In this document: positions 34,221 through 46,187 of the stretch, one piece after another
How positions within the stretch are numbered: the first letter of the stretch is position 1
Layout: every line of letters begins with the position of its first letter
Origin: Erythroxylum novogranatense
Lineage: Eukaryota; Streptophyta; Magnoliopsida; Malpighiales; Erythroxylaceae
Assembly: GCA_029891385.1 (NCBI GenBank)
Contig: CM057227.1
Location: 57,413,567-57,477,566, forward strand
Direction: 5' to 3'
DNA length: 64,000 nucleotides
Translations under genes and position numbers: made by a program
Notes under the pieces: generated by a model
Database searches by the model: none
What the model saw: only the letters and a program-made list of their open reading frames with translations
Told to the model about the DNA's origin: nothing

Positions 34221-35043
34221 TATTGGGGGGGGGGGAGGTGGAGGGGGGAGGACATGGTTTTGGTTTGATAACTAGTTGGATTCTAGCCCTATTATTCACA
34301 ACCTTGACTTGCATCATTTAAGGCATCAAATAAATCCAAACCTTAAAGTCTCATCTGTGATCTGCAATGGTGAATATAATAGATATTTTAGAGGTTTTGA
34401 TAATCTTGTGCAACACTTCCCTCATTTGAATGATGTGATGAATGAAGATGAAATCATTTGGAAACTCAATCCAAATGGTAATTTTTCAAACAAATCTTAT
34501 CATCAACTTTTACCAATGATCTCCCCTATGTCCCTTGGTATAATATTCTTTAGGGAAATACCTTGAATTTGAAGGCCTCTCTAATTACTTAGCTAGCGAT
34601 TAGAAATAGGCTCAAGAGCAAAAGTCGATGGCATGGCGGATGGACTCTACTTATGTTTTATACAAGATGGATGTGGAAGATAGAGACCAACTTTTTTTTA
34701 TTATCTATGCAAGTTCTTTAAAGTAGTATGGAGCAGAATTCTTCACCTAATTACAAGGGACAATTTCATGGATAATTGGAAGCAAACATTGAATTGTTTT
34801 ATTAGCCACTCAAAGTAGAATATGACCAATGGAATAATTCTTAAAGTTGTTTTTACTACTGCCATCTATGCACTTTGGAAGAAACAAAACAACATAATTT
34901 TCACACATAAGGAAGAAGAGCAGTACCAACTAGTACATAGGATTATTAATTCGATCAAATAAGCTATTGTCGCAAAGAATGTTCAGACACTCTTTCAACA
35001 GGAATGAAATATAGATGACAGCTATAAGCAGATGACAATATTG
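34221..35043 (+). repeat. Second tandem copy of the LINE 3' block (819-bp offset)
   Basis: The 96-residue frame at 34276-34566 is identical to that at 33457-33747. The rest differs only at a handful of places, for example GTCAGTGGCATGGCAG versus GTCGATGGCATGGCGG and CACCAGG versus CAACAGG. The junction near 34206-34225 is a G-rich run (over ten Gs) that also begins, shorter, near 33412. Confidence 0.92.
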
Positions 35044-35180
35044 GTATGGTCTTCATTTTTGTAAAGTTTTTACAACTGTATTGTACTTATTATAAGCTTA
35101 CTTGCCAAGAACTCATTGTAATGTTGTATTAACTTCGCTTATAGTTAATGCAATTCATTCATTTTCCATAAAGAAAGTAT
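35044..35180 (+). other. LINE 3' UTR
   Basis: The bases after the second copy include TGTAATGTTGTATTAA and end in an A-rich stretch near 35165-35190. They look like the LINE 3' end, though a clear poly(A) tail is not preserved. Confidence 0.5.
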
Positions 35181-35656
35181 AGATAAAAATAAATTAATTC
35201 TAATGTACTAATATTTACATGTGAACTAAAGAGCTTATTTTAATTATTAATGTCAATTAGTTTAGTAAATTAATTTAATTATTTCAAATAATGTTAATTA
35301 AATATTTATTTATCAATATAGAAGTGTAATAAACAAGAGAATATATAAAATTTATAATAAACGCATATGAGATTCTCATTATAAACCTTTAGTAATAAAA
35401 TAAAGCTTTAAGGCAAAAATTATGAAAAAAATGAATAGTGATGAGAGAAGAGATGAAAACAAAATTTGATTTTGTTATTAGCTAACCCTTTTTGAAAATA
35501 GATCTTTGTTAACTTATTATCATGATACTAATCTCACTAAAAATCGTCTAGAGGTGAATTCAAAGTATCAAATAAAAGAACAATCTCAATCAAGTGTAGT
35601 GGTTATTAACTTGAACTACTAATCTTGAAATTATCAACCCAAAAGTAGTTCTTATT
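35181..35656. other. AT-rich intergenic DNA
   Basis: No gene or repeat boundary supported. Confidence 0.5.
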
Positions 35657-37278
35657 ATTGGGAAATAAGGTTGAGATCTGAACCTGACTGTAATGGAATA
35701 CTTATAAAATTTTTTCGTAACCTTTGATTTCTTAAAAACCAAGATTTCTTTAATTCTATAAAATGATTAACACATAACCATAGTAAAACATGAATCTAAA
35801 TTTGTACATTATTTCAAGCTTGATCATAATCTTGTCGTATCCTTCGAAATGTTTTCGAAACTGATCCGTCTCAACCACCGTAGCTACATAAATATCCAAG
35901 CCTCTAACAGTGTCCACAGAAAGTGTTAAGAGAACTCTGTAACTCTTAGAGAGAGGGTTAAGGAAAAAGTGTTAGCTCCATATAGCTTAAGCTTATTTAT
36001 GATAAGTTTTGGATGTTTTAAAATTTTAATTGAAATTAAATTCTAATTTCAATTAAACTTTAATTAAAATTACAAATAATTATAATTAAATAGCAATTAT
36101 ACCCAAATAAATTTTAAGATCTCATATTGATCCTTATTTATTAAATATCTCATATTTAATCATAAAGTTTTCAAACTTTATAATCAAGTCCAACTTGATT
36201 AAATTAACTTTGCTTTCTTCAACCCATTCTATATGTGAGACCTATTAGCTTCCCAAATATGTTGGCAATGATTACAAATTATAATTCTAATTCATAATTA
36301 AAATTAGATAAATTAAAATGCTTTTTAAGTTATCTTTAATTCTCCAATTGAACAATTTATAATCATAGATTAAAATTTACGTCTAGCAATGCGTCATGAT
36401 CACCCAAATATTTAGGAATGTCAAAGTGGTTTTAACTAACCTTTCCGTGTATAAATTTTTCGTATAATTCAATTATTTCATTATACAATATCTCGATTAG
36501 ACCTAAAGCATGAAATTAATATCTACTCTATTTTGAGTCCAATCATATTAGTTCTCCATTAGCTATCAATTCAATTATTGACATTTGAAAATTATTTACA
36601 AAACATCATTTTACCTTGGCCAAGGATTTCCCAAATCAATACTAATCGAGAACAACAAAACATTCTCCCTAATTACTTTAAGGTGATGAATTCTATTTTG
36701 ATCACTAAACTACCTCTATATAGTTCATGTTACATCTAATGAATACCAATTGAATGACCCATTAAATGACTCATGATTAAACAAATCATAAGTATTATCA
36801 AAGCATATGAATCCTCATACAAGATAACGTTGATGACCTTAAGTTAAAGGATCATTTATACAATCATCACAATGAGAATTACATAGACATATAAGTAATG
36901 TTCCACATAGATTTTTCATGTCAAGTTTTTTCAGTGAACTTGTTCTCTAACAAGCACCCACACGTTTATTTAAGTATCTATATACTTTAGCCTATGAGAT
37001 CGATCACTTCCTTAATAAGGAAAAACATAACGTGTGCTAGTCTTTTTGTATTCTATTAATGTCCAATCTTAATAGAACAATGATCAGAAACAATTTAGGG
37101 ATAATAGATAAATGCAATATGAATCTCATAATTATAATCTCATAATAATTTCATTTGCAATGTACCAATATCCCATATACTTTATCATACAAATCGAAAC
37201 ATGTATAAGATAAAGAGCACCTTTAAATAATTGTCACTAAATTACAACCAAAGCGATTGGTTGTAGGGCATAAACTAA
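35657..37278 (-). mobile_element. Ty1/copia 3' LTR, minus strand, about 1.6 kb
   Basis: On the minus strand the LTR starts TTAGTTTATGCCCTAC just after a purine tract (minus AAGTAGGGGATT, plus 37281-37292) and ends near AACCTTATTTCCCAATA. Both ends have the look of plant copia LTRs. The RNase H remnant immediately upstream on the same strand confirms orientation. The internal end points are approximate because TG/CA termini are not perfect. Confidence 0.7.
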
Positions 37279-37314
37279 AAATCCCCTACTTGTACTAAGC
37301 CAATCGTTTAAGTA

Positions 37315-37660
37315 TCATATACCATATCTCCATATGACGATCATACTACAACTGAGACAGTGGCCTAATGAGAGAATATCCAAGATTTTGTATAGTGAGG
37401 ACTTAAACCTTACAACTTCCATCTTAATTATCGTCATAATTAAGAAAATTTGCCTAAATACATCTTTGGATCTTTGATGAGACCTTAGCTCCTTTTGCAT
37501 ACCCAATGGATCTAATGTTCCATAGTACACTACTAATTTAAACAATGTAAGGAACTATATCAAGTTCACTAAAGAACTTATTGATCCAGTTAATCAATTC
37601 CACTAAATGAAAAATGTATTATGGCCTAATTAGTAACCACTACTGTATTGGAACCTTTCC
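37315..37660 (-). pseudogene. pol: Ty1/copia RNase H end, minus strand
   Basis: The minus frame contains WINWINKFFSELDIVP near 37595 and KELRSHQRSKDVFRQIFLI near 37500-37440, the terminal copia RNase H motif KEPRSHQRSKH. The terminal NxxDPLTK region is reduced to LDILSLGHCL. It sits directly before the purine tract and LTR at 35657-37278, as expected for a copia 3' end. Further upstream pol sequence was not recognised, so the element is truncated or heavily decayed. Confidence 0.75.
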
Positions 37661-40199
37661 AATCTTAAATGATATTGTTCCAAGTAAACAAACCTTAATT
37701 AAGATTTACTTATAAAGTTATATCCTTATCATCTTTGAACTCAAATTTCAACTCTTACATAGAATAATAGATTTCTTTAATACTTCATAAGTATTAGATA
37801 TCTTAAATATTAAACATCTTTAGTATATTATCTATATACTTGGATTTAAAATAGGTGAACGATGTCCAATTTATCTATATAGATCTAATTTCTAGAATTA
37901 AGTTGTTACTTTTTCTTATCCAAAAAATTATTCTTGAACAATTATGTTTTCAACAATTGAAAGTTAGAATTGTTGTTCTCTATGAGGAATATGTCTCGAC
38001 ATATTCCCACTAAAGAGGTCAACTATACTCCTATTACTCCCGTTAACCCTCTTGTAAACATTATAAATTCACAATCATCTCCAAAATAGACACTTTGAAG
38101 TCATCATGAAAGTGAATCTTTCAATGTCTTGTAGCCTTTCTACTATACATCAAATATATCAGTAAAGGCATCAGTTCCAATTAGATGTATTGTCATGAGA
38201 TATGAACTTTTCAAATTCCATCTTACTCCCACTACTTAGCTTGATAACCATTCTCCTATAAGTAAACATTGAAACAAGCAAATTTTTCAATTGGTCTATA
38301 AGCTTATATATAATCTTTTGTATATTTAAAACCTTTTATTATATAATTTAATTCTAAACTTAATAAATAATGTATGCTTCAACTAAGCATTGCATCTTTA
38401 AATGAATAACTTTGACTCTTTCAAAGGCGTAGCATTTCATATCTAATATGAAATTTTACTAATTAATTTAATTAGAACTATTAAAAGTAAGTCATTGTGC
38501 TAAGCATTGCTATAGAAGAAATAATATTACATCCTACAATATCTCATATTGTATTTTTGTCCTTAAATACATCCATATTGTTATGGAATTTAGTTGTGAA
38601 GGTATTCAATAGAGAATCTCATTCCTATAGACAACCGAAAATTTAAAACTCACTAACTCTATCTCATCGAAATGCTTCAATATTATTAATGCTTAATTTA
38701 AACTTAGATTTAAACAATTTGAAATTTTCAAAATTTAAATCGTCATTTCAATTAATACATATGACTATATCACATAAATTCATTAATAATATAATGAAAT
38801 ATAAGTACCATCCTTTTTGTATTTTTATTCCATTCAATATATCACATATATAAATTTAACAATTTAATCTTGTATCATCCTTTCACTAAAAGTGATTTGA
38901 ATATTCTTTAACTTGACAAGTTTCATAAGTTTCATACGATTCATAATTAAAAGGATATGTGTATCCTACTATGTAACTTGATGATTATCATTATGTTGAT
39001 TTAACCAACATGATATAAAAGGATAGTCTCAGTTATCTAACTTTTATTCTTGCCTTCTATGTTAAGTATAAGTTTCCTTTAATCCCACATCTACAAACTA
39101 TTTGTATAAAATTGGATCAACTACTTTTACTTAGTAAAATATTTCTTATCATGCTTTGAACATCATAATAATGTTGAATCAAAATTCAATATCAAATACG
39201 CATAAGCATGAACTAGGAATTCATATGATCTCTATCTTATCACATATAGGTAACAAAAATGATGCAATCATTTTCTTCTAAGGATAACTATTATCATTCT
39301 ATAGCAAAACCTTTAATTGTTGAAAGGACTCATCCTAGAGTTTCCCGTTGGGAACCTAAGTTGAGCCATCCCGATGACCCCACAATAACCATCCAATCGA
39401 AATCTAAGTCAACTGAAGGGTTCCCGTAAAGCTAAGCCGTTCAATTATAAAAACCTTTTATACTTTAACTTTTATAAGTGCGAAAAATAGTGGGAACTTT
39501 TTTCTCAAAACGTTTTATTTAAAATTTCATTTATATAACGACTGCTTTTCTAAGATTCTCGAATCTAAAAAAATTGCATAACATATTTTAAAACACTTAT
39601 ATATTCACTCAAATTTCTCAATTACAAATTATGGACTTTAAGTTCACTCACAAGCAACCCCAAAAAAATAATTCTCAACATTTTAAAAACATCATTAAGG
39701 ATCAAAGCCCTCGTCGTTCATTAAGAAAAGATATTTACAATTGTACTAATATTCACAAGATCACATTTTTGAACTCTTTCCAAAATAACTTAAAACATAT
39801 CCCATATATAGAAAAAATAACATAAACATAGCAACACCTGATGATGCAACTAATCTTGAGGCAGAGTCCTAATTATTGCAACACTTGTACACATGCTTGA
39901 GGTGGTTTGTTTAAAAACAAAAAAATAAGGGTTAGTTAAACGAGCTCAGTGAGTGTAATTAGTTTACAAAAAAATTGAACTTTTTATAACAATATAACTG
40001 CAATATTCCATACAATCATAAACCTCATGGTAAAAGATTTTTCATTAAAATTTATTCCTTCATCATCAAATCTGGTAATAACATACCATTTCGTAAAACA
40101 CAAATTCTTTTCTAAAATGCTATTCCAAAATGATTTTTGACTTTTGGCCCCTGAATTTTTTTCTTGATGAATAAGCATGATTTAAATGAACTTTTTTGA
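37661..40199. other. AT-rich decayed repeat DNA
   Basis: It may contain further remains of the minus-strand copia or another LTR, but no motif is clear. Short frames (for example near 39631-39825) are AT-driven. A less AT-rich patch with GGGAACC-type words lies near 39330-39430 and is unexplained. Confidence 0.4.
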
Positions 40200-43100
40200 G
40201 GTTTTGATAGATTAAATTTTTCGAGCTAATTATTATGTCAAAGTTAGTAGGATTTATTGAATGGGTATGTGGAATTAAAGTGTTAAGGTTATAAAAATGT
40301 TCAAGGGTATTTTTGGTAAGTCACTTAAAGATAAAGAACATACGGCACATAAGGAAGGGTAAAATGAACATTGCACACTCATTAAGGGTGGGATTGGAAT
40401 AGGAAAATGTGGTCTTATATTTAAGAGAAGGAGAAAACGTGAATTGGGAGAGAAGAAGAGAGATTTTGGTGGTTGAGACAAAAGAAGAGAAAACAAGGTA
40501 GGGTTTCAATTTTCTTGGCCTTTAAGAGAGATTTTGAGGTTATTAAAGAAGGGAAAAAAGGTATAAAAAGAGAAGAGCTTTCATTTGAGCGAAATATCTC
40601 TTCATTTGGTGAAGAATCAAGGAAGAAAGACAAGAGAAGCAAGAGTAGAGACATTTTGAGCAAGCCTATAAGCAAGGAAATCAAGGTGGGTACATGTTTA
40701 TAATAGAGTAAATAAGCCACTACATGTTTTCTTTGAATCAAGAAAGTTTAATGATTTCAATTGCATCCCAAGTGTTGCATCTATCACTTCTTGAATGAAT
40801 TGAAAATATGATATATGTTTGATATATGAATTGTGTTGATATGTGAAAAGATTTTGAAAATGAATTTTTGTGAAAAGATACATGTTTATGGAATCATGTT
40901 TTCGGAAATGTTTTTGAAATGTCTCATGTGTATGAAAATTCAAGATTCAGAAAAGTGCCATTTTGGGCAATATGTTTACAAGTATATGAAACCAAGTTTA
41001 AAAAATGTGCCATTTTGGGCAAATTATTTTCCATGTGTGAATAACATGTTATGTGGGTTTGTGGTGGTCTGTTCTGTCAGTCAAGTGCACTTGATTAAAA
41101 AGTCTTCTCCTGCCTACCTAATAGTGGTATGGAGCTCCTTCACGGACTCCCATAAGTTCACAGCTATGCAAGACCATTTTGTGAGATTGCGATAGTACGT
41201 TCGATTCACAGCTACACAGGACCTTTATGGGAAATGTGTAGTATGTTCTGTGAACAAGTTTGATGCATTCATGTTTTATGGTTTGTGAATTTGACTATAC
41301 AATGAGAATTTGAGAAACATGTGCTTTATGAACTTAAAGAAAATTTTTCTACGACAAGTGAATGTTTTCAAAGGCTTTGCTTGTTTTTCTGTTATAAACT
41401 GTTACCCATAAGCTTTCAAACACCCCTTTTTATCCCATCTTCAGGTGATAGCTAAGAGACCAAGTGATAAAGAGCCTAAGGGCATTTCTCCAAATTTGCT
41501 TATTTTGTAGTTTGACTTGATTTTGGGAAAGCTAGAAGTTTGTTTGTTCAGAGAACTTTTGTAATTTGAGATTTTGAGACGATGATGTAATGTGGCTTGG
41601 AATGCCATTAAAGATTTGTAAAAACTTATTCTTTTGATGTTAATGAAGTGTGAATGGTGCTTATATGATGTGAGTTGAAATTAAACATAAGTGCAAAAGT
41701 AATCAACTTGAGTTGATGATTTTGGAACATAAATCGTTGATATATATATATATATATATGTATGCCCGAGTGAGATGTTACGGAAAGGAAGATAGGAATT
41801 ATAACTGATCAAATGTAGTTAAAGATGATGAGACAAATGAGTTGAGATTTGAGAGTTTAATGAAATCATTTTGGTAGTTGAATGGTTATGTTGAGAACAT
41901 TCCAAGTTTGCATAGTGCAAAATTTCAAGTCTTCCATAAGGGAAAAATTTGTGTTATAACTTTATGGAAAAATCTAGATTGATGTAGGATGAATTTGACA
42001 AGTAGTCTTTTTGGAAGTTTTAGGTTGTCTTTCTAGCTTTCCAACGCTATAAAGTATCAAATATTTAGATATCGGAGTCAAAAGTTATGGTCCTTATAAG
42101 TGGAGATGCTCGGAAGTATAGGACGTATCGTTTGGTTGGTGATGACGTGTCTGGTGAGGACGCATTGTCTGGTGTGACACCAGACATATAGTTTGGTGTG
42201 GACACTTCTTCTAGTGAGGACACTTCATATGGTGATGACGTTTCATCTGGTGAGGATGTATCGTCTAGTGAGAACGCTTCGTCTGGTGATGATGTCATAT
42301 CGTCTGGTTCACTATTCTCCTGATACTATAGTCTGATCCCATTTTTGACACCATAGACGATATAATTTGCCTTTTAGGTCTTCATCAAAATTGTAGATAT
42401 TGAATTTCTCTTTTGAATCATCTAAAGACCACCTCAATCCGAGTTCTCTAGAGAAAGTTATGACCATTTTTACAATTCATCTAACCCTTCATCTGGGTTC
42501 ATCTGATCCTTTCGTCTGGTCACATTTTTGACCCTATAGACGATCGAATTTGTCTTCAAGGTCTGCATGAAACTTTTAGATCCTGAAGTCCTCTTTGAAC
42601 CATCCAAATAACACCTTAATCTGATGTCTCTAGAGAAAGCTATGCTAATTGCAAGATATCTTCTGTGTACTGTTTATAACCTTCTTCTGATCATTGTTCA
42701 TCTTGTATTGTCTGGTCCAATTCTCCCTTTAGATGACAAAATCTTATTTCAATGCCTTAATATAAGATGTATATATTGAAGTCCTCTTTCTAACCCTTTA
42801 ATATTGACCTTGATCTGATATCTATAGAGCAAGTTGTGCAAATTTTCCCAAAATAGGTTCAATATGATTGAGGACGAAACCTTGTTTGATTTCCTTCGAC
42901 CAATCTTTGTTATTCGACCTTCAAATGAAGTGATTCTTGAAAGAATAGATCCCAACACACATTTTTCTATCTCTTCATAAAAATTGTCAACATTCTGAAT
43001 TGATTGGAGAAAGATTTTGATTAAAGGAAAGTAAAGGAATCTGTTGGAATAGTATGAACTGATGTTATTTTACTAAACATGCTTCGGCATTTTGAATATA

Positions 43101-43414
43101 TCTGGATCTGTAGGGTTCAAACCGAGATGATTTCTGATGTGGAGTAAACTACAGACGTAGGTTACAAATTATATGGGAGGTTGAATTGTAATTCAGCCTC
43201 TAAGATGTTCAATATCTAGATGGAAGTTGAGTATATAATATTTGCTTCAGTATAAGAATGATTCGAAAAATAGGGCCCGACGCTTACGGTATTAGAGAAT
43301 GAAAATGAACCGAGGATCACTAGTGAAGGTTAATTGGAATAACCATACATGGTAACAAGTATAAGCACTCATTTTACGACTCAAAATGTTGGGCTTCAAA
43401 ATCGAGGTCCAACA
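40200..43414 (+). mobile_element. Gypsy-type LTR (family 3), first copy
   Basis: The end CGAGGTCCAACA at 43414 is followed by a methionine-type primer-binding site. Inside, 40680-40770 and 41055-41225 are clearly related to the chromovirus LTR (16200-16280 and 16500-16640), including GTCAAGTGCAC and the AGTGG spacing. From 41750 to 43414 it is repeated at 46190-47887. The true start was not located; 40200 is approximate. Confidence 0.65.
42114..42300. repeat. Minisatellite in the family-3 LTR, copy 1
   Basis: Imperfect 15-base units of the type CGTCTGGTGAGGACG are repeated about a dozen times. The minus strand therefore reads as a Ser/Pro/Asp/Glu repeat that is not a real protein. The second LTR copy has a related but longer array at 46559-46790. 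Confidence 0.85.
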
Positions 43415-43418
43415 GTTA

Positions 43419-43476
43419 TGGTATCAAAGCCAGGTTTTGGATCTTTCATGGGCATTTTTGGAAATATGTATCAAGT
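43419..43476 (+). promoter_or_regulatory. Primer-binding site and start of leader, family 3, copy 1
   Basis: TGGTATCAAAGCC lies four bases after the LTR end, one base different from the usual TGGTATCAGAGC. The leader is cut at 43476 by the pogo element. Confidence 0.8.
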
Positions 43477-43478
43477 TA
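43477..43478. repeat. TA target duplication, left
   Basis: The TA dinucleotide before the transposon end pairs with 46188-46189. Confidence 0.75.
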
Positions 43479-43552
43479 CAGTAAAACCTCGATAAATGAA
43501 TATTCGATAAATTAATAACCTCGATTAAATAATAATTTTCTCTGGTCCCGAC
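43479..43552. repeat. Left terminal inverted repeat of the pogo element
   Basis: It starts CAGTAAAACCTCGATAAATG and then has several internal TTAATAA-type repeats. It pairs with 46114-46187. Confidence 0.8.
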
Positions 43553-43722
43553 TTGGGCCAATGGGATAAAACAATAATCTCGCTAAATGCATATGATAAT
43601 AATTTAAAAAAATTCCTTAAGGCCCATTGAAAATATAAAATAATAATTCATTAAATAAGTATAAAAATTACATATATAATTCATAAAATAAATCACTTCC
43701 TAAACAATTTTTATTTCAAATT

Positions 43723-45282
43723 TTATGCTTTCCTAAAATATGAATCTATAGTCAATTGATTCTTCTTTTCATGCGAACTGATTCCAATTTCATCTTTAAC
43801 TTTTTGGAGGGTATAAACTACATTCGGCACATTCTTCTCATTTTGAAGCAAGTAACTTTTCAAAGTCTCTACAGCAAGAAAAGCTTCTTTTGGAGAAATA
43901 TGTGGTATAACGTTACTATCATCTGGATCTTGATTGTCATCATCTTTCATACCTATTACTCCTTGAATAATTTCTTCATCCGTAGGCGATTCCATTAAAG
44001 CTTCATTTTCACTAGGATAATTCAGAATCTGCTATACATTTATGACATTTCTATAATGTAAATTAGAAATAACTTCCTCTAATCTTTGAATGCCTTCAAC
44101 ATCACTAGTTTCTTCTTCTAGAAGCATACCTTCCTCGGATCGAATTTTGCAATGTCGAAAACAATTTGCAATAGTTGTGGCCTTCACATCAATATTCTAA
44201 GCATCATTAATAAAATAGATAGCATCTAGCACATTATTTTTTTCAGGATTTATTGCTCCCATCTCATAGCCTTCCAAGATGCTAGAATAAAAACGACGTC
44301 GATAATAAATCTTAAGTGATCGAATAATTCCAGCATCACATGGTTGAATTTTTGATGTTGTATTTGGAGGCAAAAAGAACAATTCAACATTTCTCAAGCC
44401 TTCAATAACCTTGGGATGGGATGGGCAATTGTCTACTATAAGCAGCACTTTTCTACCTATCATTCTATCATCAAACCAACGAAAAAATTCTTGAAAGAGT
44501 AATCCAGTCATCCATGCTTTCTTGTTGGCTCGATAATGACAATTAAGATTGTCAATATTCATATTTTTAAAGCATCTAGGATTAGCATACTTACCAATAA
44601 TCCAAAGAGGTACTTTATCTGAACCATCCCCATTGCAACAAACAGCAACAGTAAATCTTTCCTTGTCCTTTTTTCGTCCCTTTAATTGCTTTGTAGCTAG
44701 TGAATGATCTGCTTGCAAACGATAAAATAAGCCTGTTTCGTCCATTTTATAGATATCCCTCCAATGAAATTTGTCTAATTTAGCTCGAATTTTAGGTACA
44801 GCTTCTTTAATATTCTTTATGACAACTGAACCGCTTTCACCAAACCTTCTATAAGACTTAATCCCATGTCTCGCCTTGAACCATTCTAGCCAACCACTTG
44901 AGAAGTTAAATTTTGGATTTGCTTCACCATACATCTTCTGTAGAAACTCTTTTGCTTTAGTTTGAATCATTTCTCCAGTCATGTTCACTTTCTCTTGATA
45001 TTGGAGAAACCACTCATACAATACCTTTTCTAATTCAGGATATTTTGCTGATTTGTGCCTTTTAACATTGCTATTTGTTATCCCTTTTGACAAATACTCT
45101 GTTGACCTTTTAAGAGTATTTGATATTGTTGATTGACTAATAAAGAGATCAAACTTTTGTTGAATCCACTGTTGTAAATCTTTTTGACTCGAAGAGGGAT
45201 GCTGACTTTTGTACTCACATAATGCTTTTCTCTTCTCATCAGTTAGCATAGACTTTTTTACGCCTTTCAAATGAGTAGCCAT
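43723..45282 (-). pseudogene. Pogo-type transposase, nearly full length (two stops)
   Basis: The protein runs about 520 residues from ATG at 45282 to the stop at 43723. The N-terminus holds a psq/CENP-B-type helix-turn-helix (LTDEKRKALCEYKSQHP, STISNTLKRS, residues about 13-58). A second Tc5-type DNA-binding domain ends in WLEWFKARHGI (about 131-141). The DDE/DDD nuclease has its first Asp in YKMDETGLFYRL (about 178-189), the second in LLIVDNCPSHP (about 280-290), and the third in QPCDAGI. TAG stops interrupt at about 44194 (DA-stop-NID, where the family usually has Trp) and about 44033. A C-terminal acidic and helical segment follows. Otherwise the frame is continuous, so decay is recent. 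Confidence 0.93.
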
Positions 45283-45365
45283 GGAAAGAAAGAAAGAGCA
45301 GAAGAGAGATTCACGTCCAAAGAAAAGAGAAAACGTGAATACCCTCTAAACTAATCCTAAAAGAC

Positions 45366-45375
45366 TCTATTTATA
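45366..45375 (-). promoter_or_regulatory. TATA box of the pogo transposase gene
   Basis: The minus strand reads TATAAATAGAG about 85-90 bases upstream of the ATG. The spacing and match are good for a plant core promoter. Confidence 0.7.
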
Positions 45376-45394
45376 TTGGAGGAGGTCTAGTAGG

Positions 45395-45855
45395 AAAGGA
45401 TTTCTTTTCCAAGTAGAAGTAGGTCTTTCTTTCCTTGTAGAATTAGGATCTTTACAAAGAGATGGTTTCTTTTCTAAGTAGAAGTAGGTCTTTCTTTCCT
45501 TGTAGAATTAGGATCTTTACAAAGAGATGATTTCTTTTCTAAGTAGAAGTAGGTCTTTCTTTCCTTGTAGAATTAGGATCTTTACAAGGAGATGATTTCT
45601 TTTTCAAGTAGAAGTAGGTCTTTTTTTCCTTGTAGAATTAGGATCTTTACAAGGAGATGATTTCTTTTCCAAATAGAAGTAGGTCTTTCTTTCCTTGTAG
45701 AATTAGGATCTTTACAAGGAGATGATTTCTTTTCCAAGTAGAAGTAAGTCTTTCTTTCCTTGTAGAATTAGGATTTTTACAAGGATATGATTTCTTTTCC
45801 AAGTTGAAGTAGGTTTTTTCTTTCCTTGTCAAATTAGGATCTTTACAAGCGTAAT
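45395..45855. repeat. 65-bp tandem array, seven units, upstream of the pogo TATA box
   Basis: Units start with AGGTCTTTCTTTCCTTGTAG at 45421, 45486, 45551, 45616 and 45681, with variants at 45746 and 45811, giving a strict 65-base period. Copies differ at only a few bases. On the minus strand this is directly upstream of the TATA box. Confidence 0.92.
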
Positions 45856-46113
45856 ATTCTAATACTTCATATTCTAATGTACCTACATGCACTCTATTTT
45901 GAATCACGCTAATTTAAGATTAATAAACTTATTTTGACAAGATTAATAAACTTAGATACAATGCACCATCATTAATTAATTGTTTATTTATTTTCTTTTC
46001 TTAATTACTGAAAAACTAATTGTTTAATTTAACAAATATAATGTACAAAATAAAATTATTCTATAAATTAATAAATATTAATTTATTGATAAATTAATAA
46101 AATATTCATTTAT

Positions 46114-46187
46114 CGATAAATTAATAACCCCGTATAAGATAATAAATTTTCAGGTCCCAAAAATTTTCATTTATAGACGTTTTATTG
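46114..46187. repeat. Right terminal inverted repeat of the pogo element
   Basis: The minus strand starts CAATAAAACGTCTATAAATG and later has GGGACC, matching the left end with several changes. It is followed by the TA at 46188-46189. Confidence 0.8.

Larger units (their letters stand above)
43479..46187 (-). mobile_element. Pogo/Tigger-like DNA transposon, 2.7 kb
   Basis: The ends are inverted repeats: CAGTAAAACCTCGATAAATG on the left and, on the minus strand at the right, CAATAAAACGTCTATAAATG, both continuing into further similarity (GGTCCC and GGGACC within ~75 bases). TA flanks both ends. It holds one minus-strand transposase gene broken by two stops and a 65-bp tandem array. The family is Tc1/mariner superfamily, pogo branch. 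Confidence 0.9.

Noticed and set aside
42065..42298. Ser/Pro/Asp/Glu-repeat protein on the minus strand
   Set aside because: It is the translation of a 15-base minisatellite in an LTR, with no start context, and differs in the second copy.
45395..45855. CRISPR-like array
   Set aside because: Units are contiguous 65-base tandem repeats without unique spacers, in a plant transposon.
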